From Betaproteobacteria bacterium (GTDB lineage Bacteria > Pseudomonadota > Gammaproteobacteria > Burkholderiales > Gallionellaceae), in NCBI GenBank assembly GCA_028871775.1, contig JAGWMH010000047.1, forward strand, positions 1 through 10,464: a DNA stretch of 10,464 nucleotides. Direction: 5' to 3'. Below are positions 1 through 8,308 of the stretch, one piece after another. How positions within the stretch are numbered: the first letter of the stretch is position 1; each line of letters opens with the position of its first letter. Below the pieces are notes generated by a model. The model did not search any database, was not told where the DNA came from, and saw nothing but the letters and a program-made list of their open reading frames with translations. The translations under genes and the position numbers were made by a program.

Positions 1-198
1 CTCTTCACATTTGCGATTGAAGTTTGATTCACGCGACAAAACGTAGTTTACTGCGATTGCCGGGTACTTGTAAGCGCGCTGCGAAATGCCGCCAACACGA
101 CGATGCGCGGGCCGCGTTCTCGGAAAAGCCACGTATAAGCACGCTCATACCTCAAGGTGAACGGTGTAATGAATTATGTAATACTTAGCAAGAACAAT
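1..198. other. Non-coding left flank, nothing recognised
   Basis: I see no convincing coding region, RNA gene or repeat here on either strand. The stretch ends at the predicted promoter of the envelope-protein pair. A partial gene entering from the left edge cannot be excluded, but no reading frame shows recognisable protein features. Confidence 0.4.
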
Positions 199-227
199 TT
201 GCCGCGAATCCGGATATGGGATTTAAT
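199..227 (+). promoter_or_regulatory. Predicted sigma70-type promoter of the envelope-protein pair
   Basis: The -35 element TTGCCG (199-204) and the -10 element TTTAAT (222-227, five of six consensus bases) are separated by 17 bp. They predict a transcription start near 234. The ATG at 216 would then lie upstream of the start site, which supports the downstream start codon at 294 for the first gene. This is a consensus match by eye only. Confidence 0.45.
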
Positions 228-293
228 AAAGCCCTGCAACGCCCAATAAACATACAAATGAGCCATTTCTTTTTTCATCCAGCGAGGTGCCAA

Positions 294-983
294 ATGTCAA
301 GAGACTCTTGTGGAGCTTACGTTTTAAAAAGCGCCGGCAAAACCACGGCCATGTTGCCCATCATAATTTTCCTGCTGCCGATCCTAGGAAGCGGCTATGC
401 CTATGCTGATCCCCCATCCTGGGCACCGGCACATGGCTACCGGGACAAGCATCATCGTGATAACGACGAGAGGGATCACGACAAGCGGGATCGCGACGAG
501 AGGGATGACCATGAAGATGAAGATCAACGCCCAAGGCACGAGGCTGCCAAAACTGCCTATGTTGCCCCTTATGGCATAGACCGCGGCACTTGCAACCGTG
601 AACAGATCGGACAGGTATTGGGCGGGATCACCGGCGCGGCCATCGGCTCTACCGTCGGACAGGGGAAAGGCAACACTGCGGCCATCATCGGCGGCTCGAT
701 TATCGGCGTCATCGTGGGGGGCAGCATCGGGCGGTCCATGGATCGTGTCGACCAGGGTTGCGTCGGCCAGATTCTTGAACATGGGCCTGACGGCAAGAGG
801 GTTGAATGGACCGACAGGGATGGCAGAACGCGTTACCAGGTGACGCCGGACAAACCGTTCATGGACAATCAAGGGCGCAATTGCCGGAAATACCTGACCA
901 ACGCGGAGACCAATGGAAACTTCCGCAAAACCTACAATACCTCCTGCCGGGATGCCAACGGCACATGGCAATTGATCAATTAG
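294..983 (+). CDS. Exported glycine-zipper 2TM, 17-kDa-surface-antigen-like protein
   Basis: A 229-residue exported protein, probably of the outer membrane or periplasm. Residues 1-38 form a signal peptide ending in AYA, with a hydrophobic core around 20-37. Residues 50-82 are a very charged Asp/Arg/His/Glu tract. Residues 107-148 are a glycine zipper (GGITGAAIGS, then GGSIIGVIVGGSIG) typical of the Rickettsia 17-kDa antigen and glycine-zipper 2TM families. Residues 155-229 resemble the globular C-terminal domain of such surface antigens, with Cys at 156, 197 and 218. The usual lipoprotein cysteine is absent from the signal peptide. I chose the ATG at 294 because GAGGTG (284-289) is well placed in front of it; a longer frame reaches back to 216, but that ATG lies upstream of the predicted transcription start. 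The SYLF-domain gene follows after 37 bp and is probably co-transcribed. The family assignment is solid; the cellular role is not known. Confidence 0.8.
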   Translation: MSRDSCGAYVLKSAGKTTAMLPIIIFLLPILGSGYAYADPPSWAPAHGYRDKHHRDNDERDHDKRDRDERDDHEDEDQRPRHEAAKTAYVAPYGIDRGTCNREQIGQVLGGITGAAIGSTVGQGKGNTAAIIGGSIIGVIVGGSIGRSMDRVDQGCVGQILEHGPDGKRVEWTDRDGRTRYQVTPDKPFMDNQGRNCRKYLTNAETNGNFRKTYNTSCRDANGTWQLIN

Positions 984-1020
984 GTTCGGTGCCATATTAA
1001 TGTACGTTAGGAGTAACTTC

Positions 1021-1608
1021 ATGAAGACAGGCACTTGCCGCATGCATATTCTGGCAGCAGTGGCTGCCGGGATTTTCCTTTCGGGCTTTACCGGTTTGGC
1101 GGCCGCCGCTACTCCGGGAGAGAAGAGAAAAGAAATACAAAAGATGCGCAGCGAAACGCTGGCAAAGCTGTACAAGGTTCACCCGGCCGCCAGGGGCGAC
1201 ATTCAAAAAGCGGCCGGTTATGCCGTATTCAGCAACATCGGTGTCAACCTGGTTCTTCTTTCGGTGGCGGGCGGCTCCGGCGTGGCCCATGACAACCGCA
1301 CCGGCAAGGATGTCTACATGAAGATGGTTTCCGGCGGCGTCGGTTTCGGGCTTGGGGTAAAGGATTTCCGCGGCGTCTTCGTATTCTCGACAGCCAAGAC
1401 TCTTCAGCAATTTACCGAGAGCGGATGGGCGGCTGATGCCCAGGCGGATGCCGCCGCCAAGTCGGGTGAAAAAGGCGGGGCCGTGGCGGGCGCAATTACC
1501 GTCGCACCCGGCGTGGACCTGTATCAGCTCACTGAAAATGGGCTTGCGCTGCAAGCCACGATTCAAGGCACCAAGTATTTCAAGGATGATGATTTAAACG
1601 GCAAATGA
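1021..1608 (+). CDS. Exported YSC84/SYLF-domain (DUF500-type) lipid-binding-like protein
   Basis: A 195-residue protein with a signal peptide (residues 1-30, hydrophobic core at 9-28, Ala-rich cleavage region). The mature part matches the YSC84/SYLF pattern: AAGYAVFSNIG (64-74), a glycine-rich middle (GGSGVAH, GGVGFGLGVKDFRGVFVF at 105-122), then YQLTENGLALQATIQGTKYF near the C-terminus. In eukaryotes SYLF domains bind phosphoinositides. Bacterial members are exported and generally uncharacterised, so an envelope or lipid-related role is inference. The ATG at 1021 has a strong ribosome site, TAGGAG (1008-1013), seven bases upstream. An in-frame start at 1000 would place that site inside the gene. 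It lies 37 bp behind the glycine-zipper gene with no terminator between, so the two likely form one transcript ending at the hairpin that follows. Confidence 0.85.
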   Translation: MKTGTCRMHILAAVAAGIFLSGFTGLAAAATPGEKRKEIQKMRSETLAKLYKVHPAARGDIQKAAGYAVFSNIGVNLVLLSVAGGSGVAHDNRTGKDVYMKMVSGGVGFGLGVKDFRGVFVFSTAKTLQQFTESGWAADAQADAAAKSGEKGGAVAGAITVAPGVDLYQLTENGLALQATIQGTKYFKDDDLNGK

Positions 1609-1612
1609 ACCG

Positions 1613-1652
1613 CTGTGGCCGGATGGTGCGCCGGAGCGCATCCCGGCCACAG
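1613..1652 (+). terminator. Strong GC-rich hairpin after the SYLF gene, probable transcript end
   Basis: CTGTGGCC (1613-1620) pairs with GGCCACAG (1645-1652). The stem continues inward through GGA/TCC and TGCGC/GCGCA to a CGGA loop (1632-1635), with a small bulge. It starts four bases after the stop codon. No T-tract follows, so it may act as a weak or Rho-assisted terminator or as an RNA 3'-end stabiliser. Confidence 0.5.
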
Positions 1653-1775
1653 TGCAGCAATTGCCGAATCGGCAGAGACCCTCGCCCGGTATCCCGGGTG
1701 CAACCCGTCAGCCGCAATGCGTATGCGCAACGCCAATGAATCAGCCGCGCAGAGCATCCAACCCCCTCAACTGAA

Positions 1776-1805
1776 TTGCGCCTGACAGGGCATTCGTGAC
1801 ACAAT
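1776..1805 (+). promoter_or_regulatory. Possible lysS promoter
   Basis: TTGCGC (1776-1781) and CACAAT (1800-1805) are spaced by 18 bp, about 50 bp upstream of the lysS start. Both boxes are only four of six consensus matches, so this is a weak call. The rest of the 246-bp gap (1609-1854) holds the hairpin above and a short CCCGG/CCGGG inverted repeat near 1686-1699. Confidence 0.3.
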
Positions 1806-1854
1806 CCCGCGCCTGAAAAGCAACCCGACAATTTAACCCTATTAGCCAAGCATC

Positions 1855-3420
1855 ATGACAAGCGAACAAACATCACCCACTCAGGACGACAACCAGATCA
1901 TTGCCGAACGCCGCGCCAAACTTGGTGCGCTGCGCAAGGAGGGCGTGGCTTTCCCGAATGATTTCGAGCGCAAGCATCTGGCGGGCGATTTGCATGCTGC
2001 TTATGGAACGATGAGCCACGACGAGCTGGAAACGGCGCATGTCAACGTAGCCGTGGCCGGACGCATGATGCTGAAGCGCGTGATGGGCAAGGCCAGCTTC
2101 GCCACGGTGCAGGACATGAGCGGGCGCATCCAGCTGTTCATCAGCAACGGCGATACCGGCGAAGAAGCGCATAACACGTTCAAGCATTACGATCTGGGCG
2201 ACATCCTCGGCGCTTCGGGCGTGCTGTTCAAGACCAAGACCGGCGAGCTTTCCGTGCGCGTGACCGGCTTGCGCCTGCTGACCAAGGCGCTGCGCCCGCT
2301 GCCGGAAAAATTCCACGGCCTGACCGACCAGGAGCAGAAATACCGCCAGCGTTATCTCGATCTGATCACCAACGAGGACGCGCGCAAGGTGTTCTTGGCG
2401 CGCACCAGAATCATCCAGGCGATCCGCGAATTTTTCATGCGCCACGGCTATCTGGAAGTGGAAACGCCGATGATGCACCCGATTCCCGGCGGCGCTTCGG
2501 CCAAGCCTTTCACCACCCACCACAACGCGCTGGACATGGAGATGTATCTGCGCATCGCGCCTGAGCTTTATCTCAAGCGGCTGGTGGTGGGCGGCTTCGA
2601 GAAGGTGTTCGAGATCAACCGCAACTTCCGCAACGAGGGGCTTTCCACGCGGCACAATCCGGAATTCACCATGATCGAATTCTATGAAGCCTATCGGGAT
2701 TATCGTTACCTGATGGACTTCACCGAGAACCTGTTCCGCGAAGTGGCGCTCAAGGTGCTGGGCACCACGGTCGTCGCCTATCAGGGGCGCGAATTCGATC
2801 TGGGCAAGCCGTTCCACCGCCTGACCGTCACCCAGGCGATACAGAAATATCATCCGCAATTCACCGATGCGCAGTTGAATGACCGCGGCTTTCTCATCGG
2901 CGAACTGCAAGACCTCAATGCCAAATACAAGGAGGAGGATGCCGTCGGCGGATTGCAGCTGTCGCTGTTCGAGGAGTTGACTGAGCACCAGTTGTTCGAG
3001 CCTACTTTCATCATCGACTACCCGATCGAGGTCTCGCCGCTGGCGCGCAGCAGCGACGCCCGTCCCGGCATCACCGAGCGCTTCGAACTGTTCATGGTGG
3101 GGCGCGAAATCGCCAACGGCTTCTCCGAGCTGAATGACCCGGAGGACCAGGAGGCGCGCTTCGATGCCCAGGTCGCAGCCAAGGAAGCGGGCGACGAGGA
3201 AGCCATGTTCAAGGACGGCGATTACATCCGCGCGCTGGAGTACGGCCTGCCGCCCACCGCCGGGGAAGGTATCGGCATAGACCGGCTGGTGATGCTGTTC
3301 ACCGACAGCCCCAGCATCCGCGATGTGATTCTGTTCCCGCACATGCGGCCGGAAATTGCCGGAGCGATGGACAAATCTCTACTGCCATTAAACAAGCCCA
3401 TGGCAGGGGAGCAAACCTGA
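1855..3420 (+). CDS. lysS: Lysyl-tRNA synthetase, class II
   Basis: A cytoplasmic enzyme that charges tRNA-Lys with lysine using ATP, essential for translation. The 521-residue length is normal for bacterial LysS with a short N-terminal extension. An OB-fold anticodon-binding domain spans about residues 65-165 ([20 protein letters not shown]). Motif 1 lies around 190-220 ([10 protein letters not shown]). Motif 2 follows at about 247-285 ([26 protein letters not shown]). Motif 3 is near 470-497 ([12 protein letters not shown], ending in FPHMRPE). All class II signature residues, including the motif 2 and motif 3 arginines, appear intact. The ATG at 1855 has no strong Shine-Dalgarno sequence but fits the N-terminus of homologues. 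The Crp-type regulator gene starts 9 bp after the stop and is likely co-transcribed. Identification is near certain. Confidence 0.98.
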   Translation: MTSEQTSPTQDDNQIIAERRAKLGALRKEGVAFPNDFERKHLAGDLHAAYGTMSHDELETAHVNVAVAGRMMLKRVMGKASFATVQDMSGRIQLFISNGDTGEEAHNTFKHYDLGDILGASGVLFKTKTGELSVRVTGLRLLTKALRPLPEKFHGLTDQEQKYRQRYLDLITNEDARKVFLARTRIIQAIREFFMRHGYLEVETPMMHPIPGGASAKPFTTHHNALDMEMYLRIAPELYLKRLVVGGFEKVFEINRNFRNEGLSTRHNPEFTMIEFYEAYRDYRYLMDFTENLFREVALKVLGTTVVAYQGREFDLGKPFHRLTVTQAIQKYHPQFTDAQLNDRGFLIGELQDLNAKYKEEDAVGGLQLSLFEELTEHQLFEPTFIIDYPIEVSPLARSSDARPGITERFELFMVGREIANGFSELNDPEDQEARFDAQVAAKEAGDEEAMFKDGDYIRALEYGLPPTAGEGIGIDRLVMLFTDSPSIRDVILFPHMRPEIAGAMDKSLLPLNKPMAGEQT

Positions 3421-3429
3421 CGTTTTTTG

Positions 3430-4122
3430 ATGCCTTCGAGTCAGCCGGACAAAACCATGCTCGACAGCAAGACACAAAACTTACTGCTCCAGCACTACCC
3501 TATGCTGCGGGAGTTGCCCGCCTCCCAGCTCGATGCTTTGCTGGCCAACGCCACAGCCATGCGCCTGCCCGCGGGTACGGTAGTGTTCGATGAGAACCAG
3601 CCATGCCAAGGCTTTCCGTTGCTGCTTTCCGGCAGCATCCGTATCGTCAAGGCGGCGGCCAACGGGCGCGAGCTGCAGCTCTATCGCGTCAGCCCCGGCG
3701 AGAGCTGCATCCTCACCAGCAGCTGCCTGCTGGGGCATGCGCAATACCACGCGCGCGGCGTGGCGGAACAGGATGTGGAACTGGTCGCGCTGCCGCCCCT
3801 GGCATTCAGGATGTTGCTCTCCTCGCACGAGCCGTTCCGCGATTACATCTTCAGCCTGTTTTCCGAACGGCTCACCGACCTGATGCAGCTGGTCTCCGCC
3901 GTCGCCTTCCAGAAACTGGATCAGCGCCTCGCCGCCCTGCTTCTCGCCAAACCCAACCCGATTCAAACCACGCACCAGGCGCTGGCCGACGAACTCGGCA
4001 GCGTGCGCGAGATCGTCAGCCGCCTGCTGAAAAACTTTGCCGAACAGGGATGGGTCAAACTGGGGCGTGAGCAAATCGAAGTCGTTAATGCGGCGGCGCT
4101 GAAGAAGCTCTCCGAACTTTAG
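3430..4122 (+). CDS. Crp/Fnr-family transcriptional regulator
   Basis: A 230-residue cytoplasmic DNA-binding regulator. Residues 25-135 form the cyclic-nucleotide-binding-type beta-roll, with conserved LPAGTVVF and LLLSGSIRI segments. A long dimerisation helix spans about 135-170. A winged helix-turn-helix follows at about 177-220 (THQALADELGSVREIVSRLL). The recognition helix has Arg193, Glu194 and Arg198, the spacing used by E. coli CRP to read TGTGA. The N-terminal Fe-S cysteines of FNR are missing, so it is not a classical FNR. Cys93 and Cys99 lie in SCILTSSCLLG, a pattern that could be redox-active, though this is unproven. The start is uncertain: ATG 3430 (used here), TTG 3427 and ATG 3457 are in frame, and only a distant purine-rich stretch (about 3406-3412) could serve 3430. 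A matching operator lies just downstream, before the next gene. Confidence 0.88.
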   Translation: MPSSQPDKTMLDSKTQNLLLQHYPMLRELPASQLDALLANATAMRLPAGTVVFDENQPCQGFPLLLSGSIRIVKAAANGRELQLYRVSPGESCILTSSCLLGHAQYHARGVAEQDVELVALPPLAFRMLLSSHEPFRDYIFSLFSERLTDLMQLVSAVAFQKLDQRLAALLLAKPNPIQTTHQALADELGSVREIVSRLLKNFAEQGWVKLGREQIEVVNAAALKKLSEL

Positions 4123-4126
4123 CGAG

Positions 4127-4143
4127 GCAGGCTTCGGGCTTGC
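4127..4143 (+). terminator. Small hairpin after the Crp-type regulator gene
   Basis: GCAGGC (4127-4132) pairs with GCTTGC (4138-4143) including one G-T pair, around a TTCGG loop, five bases after the stop codon. No T-run follows directly, so termination would be weak. It separates the regulator gene from the operator at 4160. Confidence 0.3.
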
Positions 4144-4159
4144 ATCCACGATTTCTCTA

Positions 4160-4175
4160 TGTGATTTTTATCACA
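4160..4175 (+). promoter_or_regulatory. Perfect CRP-type operator TGTGAT-N4-ATCACA
   Basis: TGTGATTTTTATCACA is an exact two-fold symmetric site with six-base arms, matching the CRP consensus TGTGA-N6-TCACA. Its centre (4167.5) lies 41.5 bp upstream of the start site predicted from TAAACT (4197-4202), the standard class II activator position. The nearest candidate regulator is the adjacent Crp-type gene, whose recognition helix predicts this half-site. Binding itself is inferred. Confidence 0.75.
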
Positions 4176-4196
4176 GACAAACAGGCGCAAATCTTC

Positions 4197-4202
4197 TAAA
4201 CT
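4197..4202 (+). promoter_or_regulatory. Predicted -10 element of the DUF2892 gene promoter
   Basis: TAAACT matches four of six bases of TATAAT, and no good -35 box is present, as expected for an activator-dependent class II promoter. The predicted start is A4209, which gives a 26-base leader containing the ribosome site AAGGAG (4223-4228). Confidence 0.45.
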
Positions 4203-4234
4203 GCCGTCATCCTAACCTGTTCAAGGAGATCAAA

Positions 4235-4432
4235 ATGAAAATCAATGAAGGAACAATTGATCGCGCATTGCGCGTGGTTGTCGGCTTGGTGCTGATCGGA
4301 CTTGCTGCCACCGGGACAATCGGCGTGTGGGGCTGGATCGGCGTCCTTCCACTGTTGACCGGCGCCATCGGTTTTTGTCCGGGATATGCCATCTTCGGCA
4401 TGAGCACTTGCCCGATGCAGAAAAAAGATTAA
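4235..4432 (+). CDS. Small DUF2892/YgaP-like inner-membrane protein
   Basis: A 65-residue membrane protein with the features of the DUF2892 (YgaP-type transmembrane) family: N-terminal charged MKINEGTIDRALR, two hydrophobic segments (about 13-29 and 31-55), and the family pattern GFCPGYAIFGMSTC. Cys48 and Cys59 are the conserved cysteines. In YgaP this membrane part is fused to a rhodanese sulfurtransferase; here it stands alone, a common form in Proteobacteria. Its function is unknown, though a link to sulfur or reactive-sulfur handling is often suggested by the fusion. AAGGAG (4223-4228) sits six bases before the ATG. The gene has its own promoter region with a CRP-type operator, so it is probably induced by the Crp-type regulator encoded immediately upstream. 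Confidence 0.85.
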   Translation: MKINEGTIDRALRVVVGLVLIGLAATGTIGVWGWIGVLPLLTGAIGFCPGYAIFGMSTCPMQKKD

Positions 4433-4454
4433 GGTGCCTCTAAATATTTATCAT

Positions 4455-4492
4455 TCCCGCCTTCACGGGATGGCGAAACCTGAATTATCAGG
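4455..4492. repeat. Degenerate REP-like inverted repeats between DUF2892 gene and copA
   Basis: Two short dyads lie close together: TCCCG (4455-4459) with CGGGA (4466-4470), and CCTGA (4479-4483) with TCAGG (4488-4492). The first resembles the CATTCCCGC-type intergenic palindromes common in Proteobacteria, but only one copy is visible in this window. It could also act as a transcript end for the DUF2892 gene. Confidence 0.3.
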
Positions 4493-4514
4493 AACATCCT
4501 TAAGCTTCACGTAA

Positions 4515-4560
4515 CAACAAGACGCCCGATAGACAGGACTGTTTACCGGGCGTATTGTTG
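4515..4560 (+). other. Long near-perfect hairpin in the copA upstream region
   Basis: CAACAAGACGCCCG (4515-4528) pairs with CGGGCGTATTGTTG (4547-4560) at 13 of 14 positions. The stem can continue through AGACA/TGTTT to a GGAC loop. It lies 53 bp before the copA start. It may be a terminator usable in both directions (A-rich on one arm, T-rich on the other), a leader RNA element, or a repeat. No copper-regulator box of the CueR type (CCTTCC-type dyad) was seen between 4433 and 4613. Confidence 0.5.
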
Positions 4561-4613
4561 CCACCCAGTATCCCCTGATCAGATCAAAGTTAATCAGCAT
4601 CCCTAAATCAACT

Positions 4614-6791
<2,178 letters not shown>

Positions 6792-6803
6792 CGGAGAAAA
6801 CAG

Positions 6804-7010
6804 ATGGAAACCATACAACTCAATATCCGCGGCATGACCTGCAACGGTTGCGTAAACAACGTCAAGAATGTGCTGCAGAAAACTCCGGGCGTGGCCGGGG
6901 TGGAAGTTTCGCTGGAGCAGAACCGCGCCACCGTGACCTACGACCCAGTGAAGGCCAGCCCGGCACAATTCAAGGCGGCCGTCGAAGATGCCGGCTTTGA
7001 TGTGGTTTGA
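6804..7010 (+). CDS. copZ: CopZ-like copper chaperone (HMA domain)
   Basis: A 68-residue stand-alone heavy-metal-associated domain with the expected beta-alpha-beta-beta-alpha-beta fold. The metal-binding motif is GMTCNGC (Cys13, Cys16), and the chain ends in VEDAGFDVV, as is usual for CopZ and Atx1-type proteins. Such proteins carry Cu(I) in the cytoplasm and hand it to CopA. GGAG (6793-6796) lies a little upstream of the ATG, and the gene starts 12 bp after the copA stop, supporting one operon and a donor-acceptor pair. The aromatic or Met residues that distinguish copper from other metals are not decisive here, so the metal is inferred mainly from the neighbour. It converges with the secretin-like gene, 19 bp away, with no obvious terminator between. 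Confidence 0.9.
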   Translation: METIQLNIRGMTCNGCVNNVKNVLQKTPGVAGVEVSLEQNRATVTYDPVKASPAQFKAAVEDAGFDVV

Positions 7011-7029
7011 ATGACAAGTTTTTCGGTCA

Positions 7030-7887
7030 CTAATTAATTTCCTCCACCTTCAGCAGCACATCGCGCCGCTCACGCACATCCGACGCGCTGCGCGAAGAGA
7101 GGGTCGAACCTTCGCCCGCGGTCTGCCGTAAAATATCGCCCAGCACCAGCCATTCGCCCAGCCGCCCGGAGACCGTGGTGGTCACCTGCTGCACGCGGGC
7201 GGTGGGCGGATTGCCGGAGTTGGGGGCGAGCTCATCGTTCTGCGCGCTGATTTCCAGCGTTACCCGATCCCCGCTGAGGCGCGGCCGCACATAGAAGCCG
7301 CTGGTCACATTCTGGTATTGTGTGCTTTCTGTCACCTGCGTATTCCACGGCGACTGCACTACCTGGCGCTGCAAAACAGGAACCGATTGCCCCACGCTCA
7401 CCAGGGCGCGGCCGCCTTCCAGCACCTGGATTTGCTGGGTCTTTTTGTCATCTTCCAGCGACTTTGTGCTGACAATACGGCCTCGCACACGATCCGCACC
7501 CTGCCCCGCCTCCACCGTCAGGCCACCAGCACCCGCACCGCCGGTCACGCTGATGCGCGCATCGCGGCCCAATCCGACACTGCCGGAAACTTCGGTGAGG
7601 CGTCTCACGGTATCGCTGTCCACATTTTGCAGCACGGTGATTCTCAGGCGGCGCGGCGCGGTGTCTATGCTTTCCAGCAGCTTCCTGATCTCGGCCAGGT
7701 TCTGCGGCGAGGTGCGCAGGATGAGCTGGTTGTTCATGCCGCTCGCCACGCCATCATGATCCAGCAAGGGGCGGATGATGGGCAGCACATCCTCCACGTT
7801 GCGGTGTCGCAGGGGAATGACTTCCAGCTCCGCCCATACAGCCGGAGAAATAAATATCAGCAAGCAGCACAAGACAAATTTTTTCAT
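7030..7887 (-). CDS. Solitary exported secretin-like protein with N-terminal NolW/secretin_N domain
   Basis: A 285-residue exported protein. Residues 1-19 form a signal peptide (MKKFVLCCLLIFISPAVWA). Residues 20-85 match a secretin_N/NolW domain: VIPLRHRNVEDVLPIIRPLL, then NQLILRTSPQNLAEIRKLLESID. Residues 150-285 resemble the outer part of the secretin barrel domain (QVLEGGRALVSVGQSVPVL, GFYVRPRLSGDRVTLEISAQ, LGEWLVLGDI). Bacterial secretins are usually 400-700 residues with several N domains; here most of those and part of the barrel are missing, so a normal secretion pore is unlikely. A Gly/Ala-rich linker (about 115-135) joins the parts. No secretion-system or pilus genes lie nearby. GGGAAGG precedes the ATG closely, and the gene probably has its own promoter at 7982-8011. 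The family resemblance is clear; the function is unknown. Confidence 0.75.
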   Translation of the reverse strand: MKKFVLCCLLIFISPAVWAELEVIPLRHRNVEDVLPIIRPLLDHDGVASGMNNQLILRTSPQNLAEIRKLLESIDTAPRRLRITVLQNVDSDTVRRLTEVSGSVGLGRDARISVTGGAGAGGLTVEAGQGADRVRGRIVSTKSLEDDKKTQQIQVLEGGRALVSVGQSVPVLQRQVVQSPWNTQVTESTQYQNVTSGFYVRPRLSGDRVTLEISAQNDELAPNSGNPPTARVQQVTTTVSGRLGEWLVLGDILRQTAGEGSTLSSRSASDVRERRDVLLKVEEIN

Positions 7888-7936
7888 AGCCTTCCCGGTT
7901 AGTTACAAGCTGCACTACTCTACCGCAAATTCAGCC

Positions 7937-7960
7937 GGATGAAAAAATTCCTGCTCATCC
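7937..7960 (-). other. Inverted repeat in the 5' leader of the secretin-like gene
   Basis: GGATGA (7937-7942) and TCATCC (7955-7960) are exact inverse copies separated by 12 bp, about 50-70 bases upstream of the minus-strand start codon at 7887. It could be an operator or a leader hairpin, or chance. Confidence 0.25.
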
Positions 7961-7981
7961 CGCCACCGCTTGCAGTGCCTG

Positions 7982-8011
7982 TGTATATTGCGGCATAACG
8001 CAAAACGACAA
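7982..8011 (-). promoter_or_regulatory. Possible promoter of the secretin-like gene
   Basis: On the minus strand TTGTCG (8006-8011) and TATACA (7982-7987) are spaced by 18 bp. Each matches four of six consensus bases. The position just beyond the tRNA terminator is right for a separate promoter. Confidence 0.3.
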
Positions 8012-8037
8012 TAAAAAAGCCGCTGGCAGGCGGCTTT
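8012..8037 (-). terminator. Intrinsic terminator of tRNA-Val
   Basis: Read on the minus strand, AAAGCCGC and its GCGGCTTT partner (8016-8023 with 8030-8037) form a stem with a six-base loop, followed by a run of T (six A on the plus strand, 8013-8018). It lies 36 bp past the tRNA 3' end. Confidence 0.8.
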
Positions 8038-8072
8038 CAGGATGAGGCACAGGTATTTTTTTTGATATTTGT

Positions 8073-8149
8073 TGGTAGGCGCGATTGGACTCGAACCAAC
8101 GACCCCCACCATGTCAAGGTGGTGCTCTAACCAGCTGAGCTACGCGCCT
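8073..8149 (-). tRNA. tRNA-Val (anticodon GAC)
   Basis: On the minus strand this 77-base gene folds as a complete cloverleaf. The acceptor stem is AGGCGCG with CGCGCCT. The D-arm sequence is GCTCAGCTGGTTAGAGC. The anticodon stem CCACC/GGTGG holds the loop TTGACAT, giving anticodon GAC for valine GUC/GUU codons. The T-arm contains GGTTCGAGTCC, and the 3' CCA is encoded. A terminator follows at 8012-8037. The likely promoter lies at 8309-8337, beyond a palindromic element of about 145-150 bp immediately upstream of the tRNA. Confidence 0.97.
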
Positions 8150-8150
8150 G

Positions 8151-8300
8151 TAAGAAGCTGTTTGAAAAAATGCTGCGCGACTGTGATGCGGGGTCGGGTG
8201 GTGCTCGGAATCCTCATGTACTTCCATGTACACTCCGGTTCCTGCGCTCCTGCCTCCCCCACCTGACAGCCGCTCGCGGATTTTTTGAAACAGCTTCTAA
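8151..8300. mobile_element. Imperfect palindrome, MITE-like, inserted in the tRNA-Val leader
   Basis: Outer arms 8153-8171 and 8280-8298 are inverse copies at 18 of 19 positions (AGAAGCTGTTTGAAAAAAT on the left). Inside, GTCGGGTGG (8193-8201) pairs with CCACCTGAC (8259-8267) with one G-T pair, GGAA (8207-8210) with TTCC (8239-8242), and TGTAC (8217-8221) with GTACA (8228-8232) around a six-base loop. TAA occurs directly on both sides (8151-8153 and 8298-8300), which could be a 3-bp target duplication. No credible reading frame is present. A small non-autonomous transposable element is the best explanation; a large REP/BIME-type palindrome is the alternative. No second copy exists in the window. 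Confidence 0.6.
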
Positions 8301-8308
8301 GGCCGCGC

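Noticed and set aside
216..293. Longer N-terminus for the glycine-zipper protein from ATG 216
   Set aside because: It lies upstream of the predicted transcription start, has no ribosome site, and would bury the signal peptide.
997..1566. 189-codon minus-strand frame over the SYLF gene
   Set aside because: Shadow of a well-supported exported protein with a good ribosome site on the other strand.
1873..3342. 489-codon open frame antisense to lysS
   Set aside because: It mirrors the codon structure of lysS, has composition typical of an antisense shadow and no recognisable domain.
4160..4175. Classical FNR box
   Set aside because: The half-sites are GTGAT, not TTGAT, and the neighbouring regulator lacks the FNR Fe-S cysteines; a CRP-like site fits better.
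4515..4560. Integron attC-like site
   Set aside because: The ends do not carry the paired core sites expected of attC, and no integrase or gene cassette is nearby.
7939..7998. Tiny + strand frame of 19 codons starting MKKFLLIPPP, like a signal peptide
   Set aside because: Too short, no good ribosome site, and the similarity to the minus-strand gene start (MKKF) comes from a short A-rich word present on both strands.
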